This document shows, in pieces, positions 38,481 through 50,474 of a DNA stretch of 64,000 nucleotides (position 1 is its first letter; each line of letters begins with the position of its first letter). The notes under the pieces are model-generated. The model searched no databases, was not told the origin of the DNA, and was given only the letters and a program-made list of their open reading frames with translations. The translations under genes and the position numbers were made by a program. The DNA lies in NCBI GenBank assembly GCA_030159075.1, contig BROG01000003.1, positions 3,269,001 through 3,333,000 on the forward strand, read 5' to 3'. The DNA is from Atrina japonica (taxonomy: Eukaryota; Mollusca; Bivalvia; Pterioida; Pinnidae).

Positions 38481-38765
38481 ACTGAACTAGACTATCCTAC
38501 TCTTTGGAGAAAATAGTCTGGTCTTTGAGTTTTTCGACCCGGAAATTGGTTTGAATGCAAACTTTATGAAAAAAAACCAGAATTGTCAGTAAAACAACAT
38601 ATCCAAAAAATCAGCTTTAGGGGGAAATTATGAGCGTTTGAAAATTTGGTACAGTTTTGTATGATTTTGAAATGAAATGTACACAAATATAGGCATTTTG
38701 AGTACTCACTTATCTCAACTAATATAAATATGACGACAATCTTACATAGAATGATGACTATATTA

Positions 38766-39112
38766 AAGGGGCATTAGCTGTGTTTTTTTTTAATTCTTTC
38801 ATTCTTTACTATTTATATTGATATACAATCTACGTACCAATGAGGCCTGGCATCTCTCTTAGATGGTTTCAGATAGTTAAACTTTCCTAATTTGGTAGAT
38901 ATTAATTTTATTTATATAAATCGAGAAATACACTTCACAACATATATCACACTAAACCGGGCCTTATTTTCACAAAATATATAGGAATATCAGATTTTTT
39001 TATGCCTGTGAATGGCTCTTATTTGTTATTGTACATCAAGTACAAAAAAGTATATAAAAGTTGAAAAAAGATAGAATTTTTTTTTTTGGTGTAACATAGC
39101 TAATGCCCCTAA
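38766..39112. mobile_element. family M foldback element (copy 3)
   Basis: The clearest copy: ends aggggcattagctgtgttt and acatagctaatgcccct are inverted repeats. Open frames on its minus strand are artefacts. Confidence 0.75.
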
Positions 39113-40069
39113 CTCGAATGTACTCAAACTGAAAGTTAAAACAAACAAAATTGATGATAATGATAATAATAAATAATTGATACATGCATATCTTTTGAAA
39201 CCATTGATTGTTCCTAGAATCATATTCTTTATAAAACAACGTATTATCGGATACAAGTTTTTCCAATCTGTTCAACTGTTGAAAAGACTGGTACGTTCCC
39301 ATACATTGGTAGTGCATGCATAGATAGACAGGGGATGAGATAATACTAAGTTATTGGCTTTGCTACTTAGCACCCTGCAACTGTTAACCTCTTTTTGATC
39401 TGTTTTTGAACGGACATACATTTAATGTTTTGTTTCCAGTAGTATTTCAAGAGAACACTTTATCTGTTTCCGTACTTATTTCTCTTTCTTCTCTTGCAAA
39501 ACGAACGGCATATTTCTGACCTCAACATCTTTCAAAATTGGGTTTAATAGGACAGACCACTTGGTTTAACTAAATTAGTCAGTATATAAACCTGCCTAGT
39601 TAATAAATTTGAGATATAGTTAACAACGCCACCAGACTAGTACATGCTATATCTCATCTGCTGTTTATCAATATATGGAGCGGTTGCAATACTAACTTTT
39701 TCAATAGGATAAGAGTAAAAATTTCAAGAAATATCCTTTTTGATAAGCATTACCGATGTAACAGTTGAACAAACAGGAAAAGTTGGTATTTGATAATTCA
39801 TTGTTTTATATGGAGGCAAAACACCATGATTTTTGGACAATCTACAGTATTCAAAGTGCATACATTTTACACACTATTTATATAGCGTGACCTCCACTAC
39901 AGGGAGGCACCCCCTCTACTTCCAGGTTTCCGTGTAATGATTTGTGTCGTATCTTTTCAAAACTTTTAGCGTTTTATATAATAATTATCGATATCTGATT
40001 TATATCCGGCTTTGATTATTATAACCAAACAGCTATAGTGGTATACAGGGTTCACCATGTGCATGTCTG
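39113..40069. other. non-coding stretch
   Basis: Nothing recognised beyond the lipocalin relic that follows. Confidence 0.35.
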
Positions 40070-40158
40070 TCAAAATATTTTTGAAGATACAATTTACTGA
40101 CAACCTTCAAAGGGTGCGTTAAAATTTTCAATGAAAAAATATTTGAGAAGTTTGAATT
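40070..40158 (-). pseudogene. lipocalin exon 1 relic
   Basis: The plus-strand text matches the complement of lipocalin B exon 1 (for example tgacaaccttcaaagg and tatttttgaagat) but lacks the start codon region and carries indels. The sequence to its right (40378-40560) also resembles the upstream flank of lipocalin B at 53873-54000 (tacgagaca, ggtaccaat, gacatcaat-like blocks), in the same orientation. I infer a third, decayed copy of the locus, cut by a SINE-like insertion at 40169. Confidence 0.6.
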
Positions 40159-40168
40159 TTGAATAGTG

Positions 40169-40290
40169 TTTTACGCCACAGTCAACGATTTTTTAGTTAT
40201 ATGATGGCGGCCAGTTTTTAATGGTGGAAGAGAGAACCTGGTCAAAGTGTACTCTAGAAGAGACCGATCTCTTAAAGTAGAACAACTGAA
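40169..40290. mobile_element. SINE body fragment (RUDI/V-SINE-like)
   Basis: gttttacgccacagtcaacg and atgatggcggccag match the body of the SINE at 35255-35330. The head is missing. Directly abuts the lipocalin relic. Confidence 0.5.
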
Positions 40291-40299
40291 ATAAATGTT

Positions 40300-40470
40300 T
40301 TTGGTAAACAATGCTAATGCCCCTTTACATATTGTATATTATATCTCTGAAATGTTTACTTTGACTGTTCTCACCAGCAGTACGAGACACGTGAATAATA
40401 TTGTATATGATATCTCTGAAATGTTTACTTCGACTCTTCTCACCAGCAGTACGAGACACGTGAATAATGG
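40300..40470. repeat. 66-bp tandem duplication in the relic's upstream flank
   Basis: The block with atctctgaaatgtttact and caccagcagtacgagacacg occurs twice with a few changes. A single related block lies upstream of lipocalin B (about 53800-53890). Confidence 0.75.
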
Positions 40471-40560
40471 TACCAATTGCTGATTAATTAAATTTGAAAG
40501 CGCACTTATAAGGTCAGTGGGCACGTCCTGTTTTGACATCAATGAAAAACTATAAAAATG

Positions 40561-41789
40561 CAGCAGTCAATATTTCTACTGGAATCGCATGTATATGCGT
40601 ACAATTTCTTTGAATAATAAAACCGAGGAAATTCTGGGTTGCTTTATTTCTTTATCTCTTTCTTTATCTATGTTATAAATTCTTTAAAACTGACTTCTTC
40701 TAATAGGCTTATTTGTACGAAAAAGGCATTTTACAGAAAGATTGAACATCACTGATGAAGTTTTTGTTTAAACACTTGGCTCTTTGACGTAAGACTCTTG
40801 AAAAGAATTCTAATGGATAGGATCTACGTGTGCAATGTATATGATTCACGAATATAAAAGAATAATAAAACGAATACATGTACTGGAAATACAGAACTAT
40901 CATTCAAAGGGTAATTAGTCTAATCAGTTATTAACACATCTTAGTTTCCTTTATCTTGAGGGTGTAACCATTGCTTTAGTTGAACTTTTCCACACAGTTG
41001 TATGTAAAATTGATTTATACTTTGGTATCTGAGATTTTTATATTTCAGATTTATCAGGATTTGAAAAATGTCGCTTTTCAGATTAAACTTAATCAGCTTT
41101 TGAAAAACTCAGCATTGGAATAATTAATTATCACTTATTTGTAAGTTTCTTTGGGTTTTAGGACTCCGTAGTGGATACGCTTAATATATTTAAATTTTTG
41201 ACTGATCTTTTCACATATTATAACTTTCATATTATATTTATAATAAGTATCAAAATAATATTGATGTAAGCTTTATTTGTTTATCTAAAATGTTTGTTTG
41301 ACTTTATAACCTACTTTCTCTACTGTTATAAATTCAACAAAAACATGTGACTAAATATACAATGTTAAAACAAGTATTTGTAAGAGCCCAGATGCGACCC
41401 AAACCCAATTTGATGCTTTTTACCTGGGGCGAATAAAATATTTCAAATCATAAAAACAAAATTCTATAGAATTTTTCAAAGGTATGTCGGAAAGTAGGTG
41501 GACGACAATAGTATTGAACCTCCACCGCAAGGAAGCAAAATGTGAAATAAAATTCTGTTTCAAAGCATACTTTGTACAAGAAACATAGGGATTGCGTTCT
41601 TTGACAAAGGACAGTCGTTAATGGAAATACACCGCTTCAAATACAGTGACACGTTTCTCTATTTAATTGGGTATTTACAGTTGATTAATGAGTCTGTATG
41701 TGATACATTCAAAATTTGTAACAGCAAATTCCGATACCCAATTAGATACAAAGGTATACGTATTACTTTATAATTACTTTTTTTTCTAA
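40561..41789. other. non-coding stretch
   Basis: No gene or element recognised. Confidence 0.35.
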
Positions 41790-42138
41790 ACTTTTTTATT
41801 TACAACGGACATTTTTTATTTTATTTTCCTTTTTTACTTCTTAGATTGATATAAATAACAAAATAAAAGATATACAGAGGCATAACAATTCTTAAATTCC
41901 TAATATATTTTGTGAAAATTGATTGAGAAACCCAGGTTTGGCACTTATTCAATTGCAATTCATTAACCTAACCTTATTATTTTTATATGAATACTACACT
42001 GAACCTGACCTTATTTTCACAAAATGTATAGGAATAATATAAGATTTCTTATGTTATTTGTTATTGTACATAAAGTACAAGTAGTAAAAGTAGAAAACAT
42101 AAAAATATTTATTTTGGTAAACACAGTTAATCCCCTTT
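41790..42138. mobile_element. family M foldback element (copy 4)
   Basis: Carries the family core (aggcataacaattcttaaat; tattttcacaaaatgtatag) and right end acacagttaatccccttt; left end is eroded. Confidence 0.65.
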
Positions 42139-42459
42139 ATTTATCGTATAATTATTATAGTATACAGTCAAAGTGTACAATTGAGGAAGATAGACAGTTT
42201 CAGGGTCCATGATACCAGACCTATTCCTTTTTCCTATCATTTGATACGGTGCAAAGCTATAACTTTGGCATTACATGATCATATTGTTCATTTTGTCACT
42301 GGTAATGGAGGCAAACCCCTATCCAATGCTGGTTGATTTTCCCGAAGGTATCAATTAACAGGTATCTCGAATTTCGATACCCGCTTAATTCTTAATTTGT
42401 TTAATTACTTTTTCGTTTTTGCTTTTTTTAACATGATAATATAAAACATCTCAGATACC

Positions 42460-43740
42460 AAAGTATAAATCTTTAGGATGTCCAGGATATAGACACAAAT
42501 CTGGTAGAAATGGACAAACACGGACCTCTGGAAACCAGGAGGTGGGATCAGGTGCCATGCAGGAGTAAGCATCTGGTCACACCCGCCGTGAGTCCACAGT
42601 CAAGTCCAAATGAAATACGTGAGGAACGAATCCTCGTCACAATTGGTACAGACGTCTCAACAACCGCAAACGAAAAGGCAACTCAACATTTCATCCAGCG
42701 AAACAGAGAAATCGCCAACAAGACTATTATACCCATCGTAAAATTTGACATCAAACGCGGTTTTCGATATCCCTGTGTCAATAATTTGTCAGTGAGTAGT
42801 TTACAGCTGTATGTGAAATGTTCATATGTTGAACAGGTCCTGGCATATCGGATAATTTGTGAAATATAAACTCCATATGCGGGTGACTGTGGGTTATTAC
42901 TACTTAAATGTGGAAAATTGACGATGGGAAAGTCGAAATCGTCGCGTTTGTCGTATAGCTTAGTTGCCAATTTCCCGTCTGTGTCTATAGCAAGTAAAAT
43001 GTCTAAGTATGAAGCATGTGTGCTTGATTCTGCTGTATCTTTAATTTCTAGTTCGCTGGGATATATCGCATAGACAAATGTACGAAAATAGTCATCATTA
43101 ATTGACAAAACGTCGTCGATATATCTAAATGTCAAATTAAAGGACACCTCTCTCTAGCTTTTTCTTTCTTTTTTTTCCAGCAAATTCCGGATGAAGTCTG
43201 CTTAGTATGGATAAAGGAACAGGTCGGTCAATAAAGGGGCACAATTGGTTCCTATAGGAATGCCGACAGTTTGTTGAAAGACCACGTCTCCGAACATTGC
43301 AAATATATTGTCTATTAGGAATTCCAACATGTTTTTTATATCAACTTCAGTGTATTTATGTGAAGAATCTTAGTAGTATTTGACAAAATAAGTATCATGA
43401 TAACCAATCACTAAATATTTAAAATTTCGGGAACCACCTTTAGTGAAAAAACAGTTGTCTGTGATGCTAAAAAGTCTTTCTTTTAATTTTTATGTGGAAT
43501 AGTTCTGTAAAGTGTAGAGAAGTCGTATGTTTTGATACTGTGAATTTGAGAAAAACTGTGTGCCTTCATATTTTCTAAAAGTTGTTTAGAATTTTTAAGT
43601 ATCCACATCTCATTTACACCGCTTCTGGAATAAGCAACTGTACAGTATTGCTGAAGTTTCTCCTTAACGGCTGTCAATATACATAGTTTTAGTTTTGTCA
43701 TAAAATTAAAGCGGTTTATGCCAGAAATGCTGATAAATCA
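42460..43740 (-). pseudogene. reverse transcriptase of a Penelope-like retroelement, broken
   Basis: Read on the minus strand: 43701-43483 gives KTYDFSTLYRTIPH; about 43330-43240 gives LEFLIDNIFAMFGD and FQQTVGIPIGTNCAPL; 43147-42683 gives FRYIDDVLSINDDYF (catalytic YIDD), KLYDKRDDFDF and AYGVYISQIIRYAR. These are in the right order for one polymerase but in different frames with stops, so it is dead. 42460-42600 is the element's tail. Assignment to the Penelope class is by the TxxPH and GIPMGTxxAP style and is less sure than the RT call. It is a separate lineage from the copy at 36205. Confidence 0.7.
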
Positions 43741-44698
43741 GATATCTTATTCCAGTTTATTTATGATTTGTGGAGTTTTAGATTTTAATAGTATTATTTA
43801 ACGGTATCAATTTCTATTAACGCTGTGAGTTAATTATCAGATCAAGTTACCCATCTCAGGTCATCTCTTTACCACTCTCTGTTCACGTGGGGTATCATGT
43901 TTGTATTTTTGGCTGACCAATCAAAACATTTTCCCTGATATATTTATTCAATCACGCAAGAGCAGGGTGTGTAAGAAACATGCACAGCCATCCAGCATCA
44001 TTCCTCGAAAATCAAACATTTAATCAACATTCTTTTAAGCTTTATAGTATTTTCTCGTAACACTTTGGTTAAAGTTTTACGGGTATACCGGTAAATGTGT
44101 GCCAAAACTTGCATTTGATACTTTATTCACGGCATCCTCCCGCCGATGTTTAATAGATTTTCGAAGAGGATCTGCAAGTCCCCTTGCTATATCTAATGCT
44201 CGGACGGACGGTGTAACTTTCCATCTCAAGACAGTCAAGTCAACGAATTCACAGATTGGTGACTGGTTGTGAACGATAAAAGGTAAATCGAACCTTAGCG
44301 TCGTTTAGAGCTGAAGTTGTAGCGTTCTGTGAAATGCATATTTCAGTTTGAATAGGGCTATAAGATGAAGTCAACTTTGAAAGAATTTAAAAAACAAATA
44401 AATAGATAAATAAATAAAGCATTCCTAACGTTTTCTCAGTGATATTATTTGAATAAATTGTGCGCGTTTTATGCGATTGTATTAGAATATAAAAAAAATC
44501 TCAGATACAAAAGTATAAATCAATAGAATGTCCAGGACATAGATACAAATCCGACATAGATAGAAATGATGACTCGTGTAATTTTAAACTGTTCATTGAT
44601 GTCATAACAGGAACGTGAATACTGAAGTCATATGATCATTTTGAAATCCAATTAGTGATCAGCAATATTATAGCATAATTAAAGTGTCTGGCACAGCT
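43741..44698. other. mostly non-coding; one protein-like open stretch
   Basis: On the minus strand about 44295-44085 is an ATG-less open stretch of about 70 codons including VTPSVRALDIARGLADPLRK and ending LPVYP then TAA. No family recognised. A tail scrap of the reverse-transcriptase element is at 44500-44560. Confidence 0.3.
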
Positions 44699-44984
44699 GG
44701 TAAACCAATCGATGTTGTTGTTGTTGTTGTCGTCGTTGTTGTTGTTGTATTGTTGTTTAACGTCCTACTCAAGAATCTTTCACTCATATGGAGACGTCAT
44801 CAAATGCCTGTGAAGGGATTCAAATGTTGGCCTATGCTCGGCACTTACGGCCGTTGTCCAGTGAGGGTTCTTTAACTTGCCGACACCTACTGTGACACGG
44901 GACCTCGAGTCCGAAGGACAGGAAAAGACAAAGGCCTCCGCTGAGGCTCGAACCCGCGACCACGACGGCTCTCGGTAAACCAAT
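44699..44984 (-). mobile_element. tRNA-derived SINE with 11-bp target duplication
   Basis: Flanked by perfect direct repeats GGTAAACCAAT at 44699-44709 and 44974-44984. On the minus strand it starts within a tRNA-like head (B box GGTTCGAGCC, complement at about 44944-44953) and ends with an (AAC)n tail (44713-44750 as GTT). The body words cactcatatggagacgtcat and ctcggcacttacggcc resemble SINEs common in molluscs. 5'-truncated head. Typical LINE-driven insertion. Confidence 0.8.
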
Positions 44985-45327
44985 ATAGAACATGGAAGTA
45001 AAATAATGCCGTAGACATTTTCAGAGATATCAGACACAGTACGTTAATGCATATAGATTTGTGATACATGTATTATACAACTCACATGGCTACGATTTTT
45101 TTTTTACATTTGTTTACTTAAATTGATGACAATTTCTTACATTTGTTTTCTTAAACTGATAATATTTACACCGAGCTTGACCTTTTCACCTGACTCAAGA
45201 GTTAGATGTTCGAGGAATATTGGTTAAAATGTTGATAAAGCATGTACAATCAATGTCAATACACTCGCATTCACGTGTTAATTCACGATTTGTTATTGTT
45301 ATGAAATAGATTGATAAGATGAAATCA

Positions 45328-45335
45328 TATATAAA
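45328..45335 (+). promoter_or_regulatory. TATA box of lipocalin A
   Basis: TATATAAA, about 55 bp before the start codon. The matching position of lipocalin B (53352-53361, complement) reads TATTTAAAG, a weaker box, so the two promoters may differ in strength. Confidence 0.55.
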
Positions 45336-45389
45336 GACAGAGTTGTTTTATCATCTATAGTTTCCGTTATTTCTTGCGTTACAATAATC

Positions 45390-46970
45390 ATGTTGACTCT
45401 GCTGTTGTTTTTTGCCGTTCTTCATACTTCACAAACATTTTTCATTGACAGTTTGTTACACCCTCCGAAGGTTGTCAGTGAATTGGATCTTCAAAAATAT
45501 TTGGGAAGATGGTATCAGGTAAGAGTGAAATTAATATAAAATTACTCTGTGTTTTCTTGGAGCAAATTAAAACTGAATATTACAAAAATATATAAGAAAT
45601 TGTAGAATATTTTATTTCTAGAATGTTAAAGTCCTGTTTTAACCCAAACTGAAATGATTTCAAATACTTTTTGTGGAGATACAAAATTTGGTGAAATGCA
45701 TATTTTAATTCATTACAGCATGGTTTCTACACCAAAGCGAATTATGTAAAGATAATAAATTTCTAATCTGTTTTCCTAACTATCAGGAAAGATTATCAAA
45801 AGAGGATAACATTCGAGGAATAATGAATATACATTGAACAGTTTTTCTGTGTGTATGTGAAACATTCATTTTCAGTAAGGAGTCGCATGTGTACCATCTT
45901 CCGATTTTTATAATTTTCATAATTTCGGTTATTTTTATGTTGTTTGGAATATTTTCAGATGTACAGTAGCCAGTCTGTGTACGCTACATTTGAGAGAGGA
46001 GCATTTTGCGTAACGGCTGATTGTAAGTAGAGTCTGGGTATTTCTGTTATCATGTTATGTTATGTTATGTTATGTTATTAACATTCAATATAATTGCATA
46101 CGTTGAATTCCTTGATCAGCAGGAATGATATAAGATGACATTTCAATGATTATTTTTACATTTATACGTGTATTTGTATTTCAGACACTTTAAACAGCAC
46201 TGGGAAAATTAATGTACTTAACTCCGAGAGACTCAATTCTGCCACAGGTCCCCTCAAAGTAATACACGGATATGCAACGCCAACACAGACTGTGGGGAAA
46301 TTAACAGTGCATTTAGAAACTGTCATATTTGATGCGCCTTGTAAGTATCTACATGTATATGTATAAATATAAAACATCCCAGATACCAAAGTATAAATCT
46401 TTAGGATGCCCAGGACACAGATGCAAATCCGGCAAAAATAGACAAACACGGACCTCTGGAAACCAGGAGGTGGAATCAGGAGCCATGTCTGTCTATTAGT
46501 CTGCACTTTTTCGCTGTTCGTTACTATTCATATTAGTGTGCTTCAAAATTTATCAAAGTTATCAATTATTTACCCTATTTATTATTCTTCAATAATGTTT
46601 TTGTTTCGGAACTCTACATCTGTTTTAAATTCGAGCTCAATTTGAGCATTTGCTTTGTCCTTATTTTTTTTTTTTAAATATTACTTTAGTATCATGTGTT
46701 TCATATTTTGTTTAATTCTGTATTTCAGACTGGGTCATAAAACTAGGACCAGCCACATTTGGTTCGGACAACAAGTATCAATACGCTGTTGTGAGTGATA
46801 ATATCAAGGCCACGTTATTTGTTCTTGCCAGAGATCCAGACGTGTTTCAAAAGAGTTACGAAGCAGATATTCTTCAATTTTTAACAGAACAAGGGTTTAC
46901 CTCCATAGTTGATAAACCTGTAAAAACGTACCAGAAAGCTGATTGCCTGTATAGCGATCAACATGTGTAA
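45390..46970 (+). CDS. secreted lipocalin A (ApoD/Blc type)
   Basis: Small secreted beta-barrel protein; the family binds hydrophobic ligands, but the ligand here cannot be read from sequence. Four exons: 45390-45518, 45959-46022, 46185-46340, 46729-46970, total 591 nt, 196 residues, all with AG/GT sites and phases 0,1,1. The signal peptide is about residues 1-18 (MLTLLLFFAVLHTSQTFF). The first lipocalin signature is KYLGRWYQ (G39-W41). YAVVSDN (135-141) lies where motif 2 is expected, and the Arg of motif 3 is in LFVLARDPD (R151). Cys60 and Cys189 could form the usual disulfide; N68 is a glycosylation sequon. A TATA box lies about 55 bp before the ATG and AATAAA lies at 47176. Intron 3 carries a retroelement tail fragment. 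Its paralogue lies 3.5 kb downstream in inverted orientation. Family assignment is strong; subfamily is not. Confidence 0.9.
46050..46080. repeat. (TATGT)n pentanucleotide repeat
   Basis: About five units in lipocalin A intron 2. Confidence 0.85.
46373..46500 (-). mobile_element. retroelement tail fragment in lipocalin A intron 3
   Basis: aacatcccagataccaaagt through ggaaaccaggaggtgg matches 42445-42545. Absent from the equivalent intron of lipocalin B, so it arrived after the duplication or was lost there. Confidence 0.7.
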
Positions 46971-47175
46971 TAACAGACTGAAGCAAAATATCAACTACAA
47001 AAACGTTAATGTTATCATTGTGTTTGTTACATTTCATGAAGAGAACAATATAATTGTCACTACAATTACGTCATATCATTATTTATATGCAGCTATTAAT
47101 CATAACATATTATTTTTGTCTTGATGGAGGGATCACTTTCCATCAGAACTATTGTCACAATAATTTGTTATTTAC

Positions 47176-47181
47176 AATAAA
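47176..47181 (+). promoter_or_regulatory. polyadenylation signal of lipocalin A
   Basis: AATAAA about 205 bp after the stop codon, just past the end of sequence shared with the lipocalin B 3' flank. Confidence 0.5.
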
Positions 47182-47641
47182 TGTTTTGAAATATATTATT
47201 TTGCAATGGTTGTTATTAAACTTGGCATAAACAGTGCAATGAAATACGACTGAAAGCTCTGGAAATTCACACATACAGTTAGGCAGTATGGATTCAACCA
47301 TCAAAGCTGGATATATGGGAAAGATTGCTCAAGACGTATTTTTTGATTTTCTGTCAATAACAATTCATTAAATAATCTCGTATCTTCAAAGAGGTGTAGA
47401 GTAAAAAAAATAAAATGACAATGAGCAAATAAAAACAATTCTAAAAGTAAAGTCATTTCATAATTTGTTTGAGAATTTCAAACATTTGCATTGACCAATC
47501 AATGTTAAATTTATGGCTACAAAATTAAAAATAAATCAGGAAGCATGGCCGAACCTCCTAGTTTGATCGTGTTTGAATTATGTCCGCTGAATTTCATTCT
47601 TTTCTGGTGTGACAATACACATTTATTGACTTTGGTTGAGA

Positions 47642-47740
47642 GTGACATAAGGATTTATCAGTCCAAAGAAGCATGATATTGACCGAGATGAAGCATAGGT
47701 CAATATCATGTTTCTTTGGACTGATAAATTCTCATGTTAC
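47642..47740. repeat. 43-bp hairpin repeat
   Basis: Arms 47642-47684 and 47698-47740 (tttatcagtccaaagaagca and complement) around a 13-bp loop. Near-perfect. Confidence 0.85.
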
Positions 47741-48112
47741 CCGAAATTAAGACCAGTAATTGTTTTATTATATGACTATTTCCAAATTTCGAAACAAATA
47801 AATCTTAATTCAAACTTAATGTTTAACTCCTGCACAGAACGATTTTCTTTAGTCTGTACATTTTCGTGAATGACTTAGAGCGACGGTCGAATGAAGTCGG
47901 TTTTTCATGATTCATCCAATCATATACATTTACACGATTCGGAAAAGAACGGAAGTACGAGAGGACAACATAAAAATCCAAGGCCCTCTGAACTGTCCAA
48001 TGAATTAAGTAGCGATTCTACTCCTAATATTCGGATTCATCAATACACATTGCCATAGTTACAACCAATCAGCGGACAAAAATCCACGAGTCATGTAAAA
48101 ATTCTATATACA

Positions 48113-48382
48113 ATGTTACAAATTATGATGTCTGGACGTGAACATGAGAAAATCGATCTCCAGACAATATATCAACTTCTTTTCAGCAAAGTCTATGGAT
48201 CCTCTAGTGTAACGATTGTTTCGAATTTTAGATCCACAATACCCAAACCGAAACAATTGTATTATATGCAAGTGACCTCTAAGTTACAAAATTCAGAAGT
48301 TTTTTATCAAAAAAAAGAATTTCAAATATGTATTGAAGCTGAATCAGTGTCGGGAAATGTGGTCAATATTATTCACCTATAA
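48113..48382 (+). CDS. hypothetical open frame, 89 residues
   Basis: ATG-started frame preceded by CCAATCAG (about 48064) and TCTATATAC (about 48103), which look like promoter elements at sensible spacing. The protein (includes KIDLQTIYQLLFSKVYGSSS) is not recognised and has no clear domain. It lies in the spacer of the lipocalin palindrome and may be linked to the exon at 48698, but a junction was not found. Confidence 0.25.
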   Translation: MLQIMMSGREHEKIDLQTIYQLLFSKVYGSSSVTIVSNFRSTIPKPKQLYYMQVTSKLQNSEVFYQKKEFQICIEAESVSGNVVNIIHL

Positions 48383-48697
48383 TGATTCTTTTTAGTACGA
48401 ATATGAAATAAATACATGCAGTTGTGTTCGATTCAATCTTCGAATTGCACGTGCTTCCTTGACAAACGGTTATCTTCGTCATATACCGAACGATTATTTA
48501 TGTCGGCAGATTCAAACAGTTACATTGGGTTACATTTGTCAGGTTTATTCTTATAATACACCCACCAGCTTTTGTTCTTTTAACAACCAGGAAATATCGT
48601 TCGGATGTAAATGAGAAAAGAAAAGCATAAAATCTTCACGATAAATTTCCAACGACATCAGCTCATATCGCTTTACAATTATTCATTTCATTCATAG

Positions 48698-48846
48698 ATT
48701 GCCTTGTGACTTCGTCTATTTCCTTTCGAATTACAACTGAATTGGGTGTTTCAGCTATGATTCCGTTGCAGCGAATAGGAACGAAACAAAAAGAATCATC
48801 GTTGTCACTATCTGATCTACCAGAGATGCCCACTTCATCTCTTTTG
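48698..48846 (+). CDS. possible internal exon, unidentified
   Basis: Acceptor ttcattcatag and donor gtgagt bracket an open phase-1-in, phase-0-out exon of 149 nt, reading CLVTSSISFRITTELG and onward with SLSLSDLPEMPTSSLL. Ser-rich; no family recognised. Could belong with the frame at 48113 or be chance. Confidence 0.3.
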
Positions 48847-49134
48847 GTGAGTGATTGTTTAACGACTGATCCAATTGTCAGACAATGCCTTTTTGGAATG
48901 ATAATTTCAAATCTAGGAACAATTATTTAATTTCGTTGACTTTAACAATTACCCTTATACCGAAATCTATAGATAAGAAGCGCATATAATGGATAGCTGT
49001 TCTCTAAATGGATTTAAATACACAATTGATTTTTATCTTTATATCAAACATTTAAGAGGATTCAACGTAGAATGACACATAATGCCATATAATACGGTAG
49101 TATACATGCTTCAATTTCAACATTTTAATAAAAT

Positions 49135-49460
49135 GTTAAGTTTAATGGGGTATTCTTAGTGTTTACTTAAAAATTATTTCTACTTTTACTACTTGTACTT
49201 GATGGTCAATAACGAGTAAGAGCTATACACTGACAAAAAATATATTCGTATATATCTTGTGAAAACAAGGTCAGGGCAAGTGTGAGTTAATCAATTGCAA
49301 GTGAATAGATGCCAAACTCGGATTTCTGAAGCAATTTTCACAAAAAATATAGGAATTTGATAATTTTTATGTTTGTGTATATCTCTTCTGTATTGTATAT
49401 CAATCTAAGTAGTGAGAAAAAGTGGGAAACCTGAAAAAACACAGTTAATGCCCCTTTAAA
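49135..49460. mobile_element. family M foldback element (copy 5)
   Basis: Right end acacagttaatgcccctttaa, internal tatatcttgtgaaaacaagg and its partner ttttcacaaaaaatatagga. In the palindrome spacer. Confidence 0.65.
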
Positions 49461-49634
49461 AGATCTAGAGATCATTTAAAAATCCCTTCATATGCAATAA
49501 TACCTATACATATTAAGAATATAATGATTCATGAAAAAAAAAAGAAAAAGCCAGCGATGGCTTTTAATTTGACATCTAGATATATGGTCGTTTTGTCAAT
49601 TAAAATGATAATTTTTCCACAGTGCGATATATCC

Positions 49635-50160
49635 CAAAAGAACTGAAAATTAATGATAACAGAATCAAGCATACACGCTTCCTATTTAGACATTTTACTT
49701 ACTATAGACAAAGACGGGAAATTAAAGGCTATACGATATGCCAGGGCGTGTTCAACATATGAACATTTCATAAACAGAGGTAAACTACCTATTGTTAAGG
49801 CATTGTCACAGGAATATCAAGAATCGTCCTTGATGTCAACGTTCCGCAATGTTACAGTTTGCACTTACTGTTTCACGTAATGAAATGTTGAGTTACATGT
49901 TCGATAGCAGTTGTTGAATTTTCTGTACCGACTGTGATGATGATTTGTTCCTCACTTATTTCATTTGAATTTGACTGTGGACTCACGGCGGGTGAGACCG
50001 GTCAACAGGGAATACTTACTCCTCCATGGCACCTTATCCCTTCTCTGGATTTCCAGAGGTCCGTGTTTTATCCAATATTCTCCAGACCAGATTTGTATAT
50101 TGTATTCTGTAAATCCTGATATTATTTGGTATCTAGGATTTTTATACACAACGCGTTGTG
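49635..50160 (+). pseudogene. internally deleted reverse-transcriptase element
   Basis: Plus strand reads ESSIHASYLDILLTIDKDGK, then skips directly to IRYARACSTYEHF, missing the middle of the domain seen at 42683-43147. It continues into the tail (gactcacggcgggtgagacc, tttccagaggtccgtgttt). Confidence 0.7.
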
Positions 50161-50474
50161 TTTCCGGCGTTTCATTCGTATTCCACTGTAATACCGACGT
50201 TTAAAATTATAAAAAATAATACATTTGAAAACTTATGTGTTCTAAGTATTTATTGTGCGTGTATATATTATAAATTCTTATAATTCTGAAGGAATGTTGT
50301 AATTCAAATATTCTACAAATTAGAAATCATTATTTTACAATTAACAGATTCAAATAAATAATGATATTATGTACATGTGTTTGTAGTGACAACAATATTG
50401 TTCTCTTTCATGAACTGTGAAATACAATTATGACATTAAGGTTTTTGTAGATGATATTTTGCTTCAGTCTGTTA

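Noticed and set aside
42510..42869. 119-codon plus-strand frame
   Set aside because: Antisense shadow of the broken reverse transcriptase and its tail.
46162..46506. 114-codon minus-strand frame
   Set aside because: Antisense of lipocalin A exon 3 and a retroelement tail.
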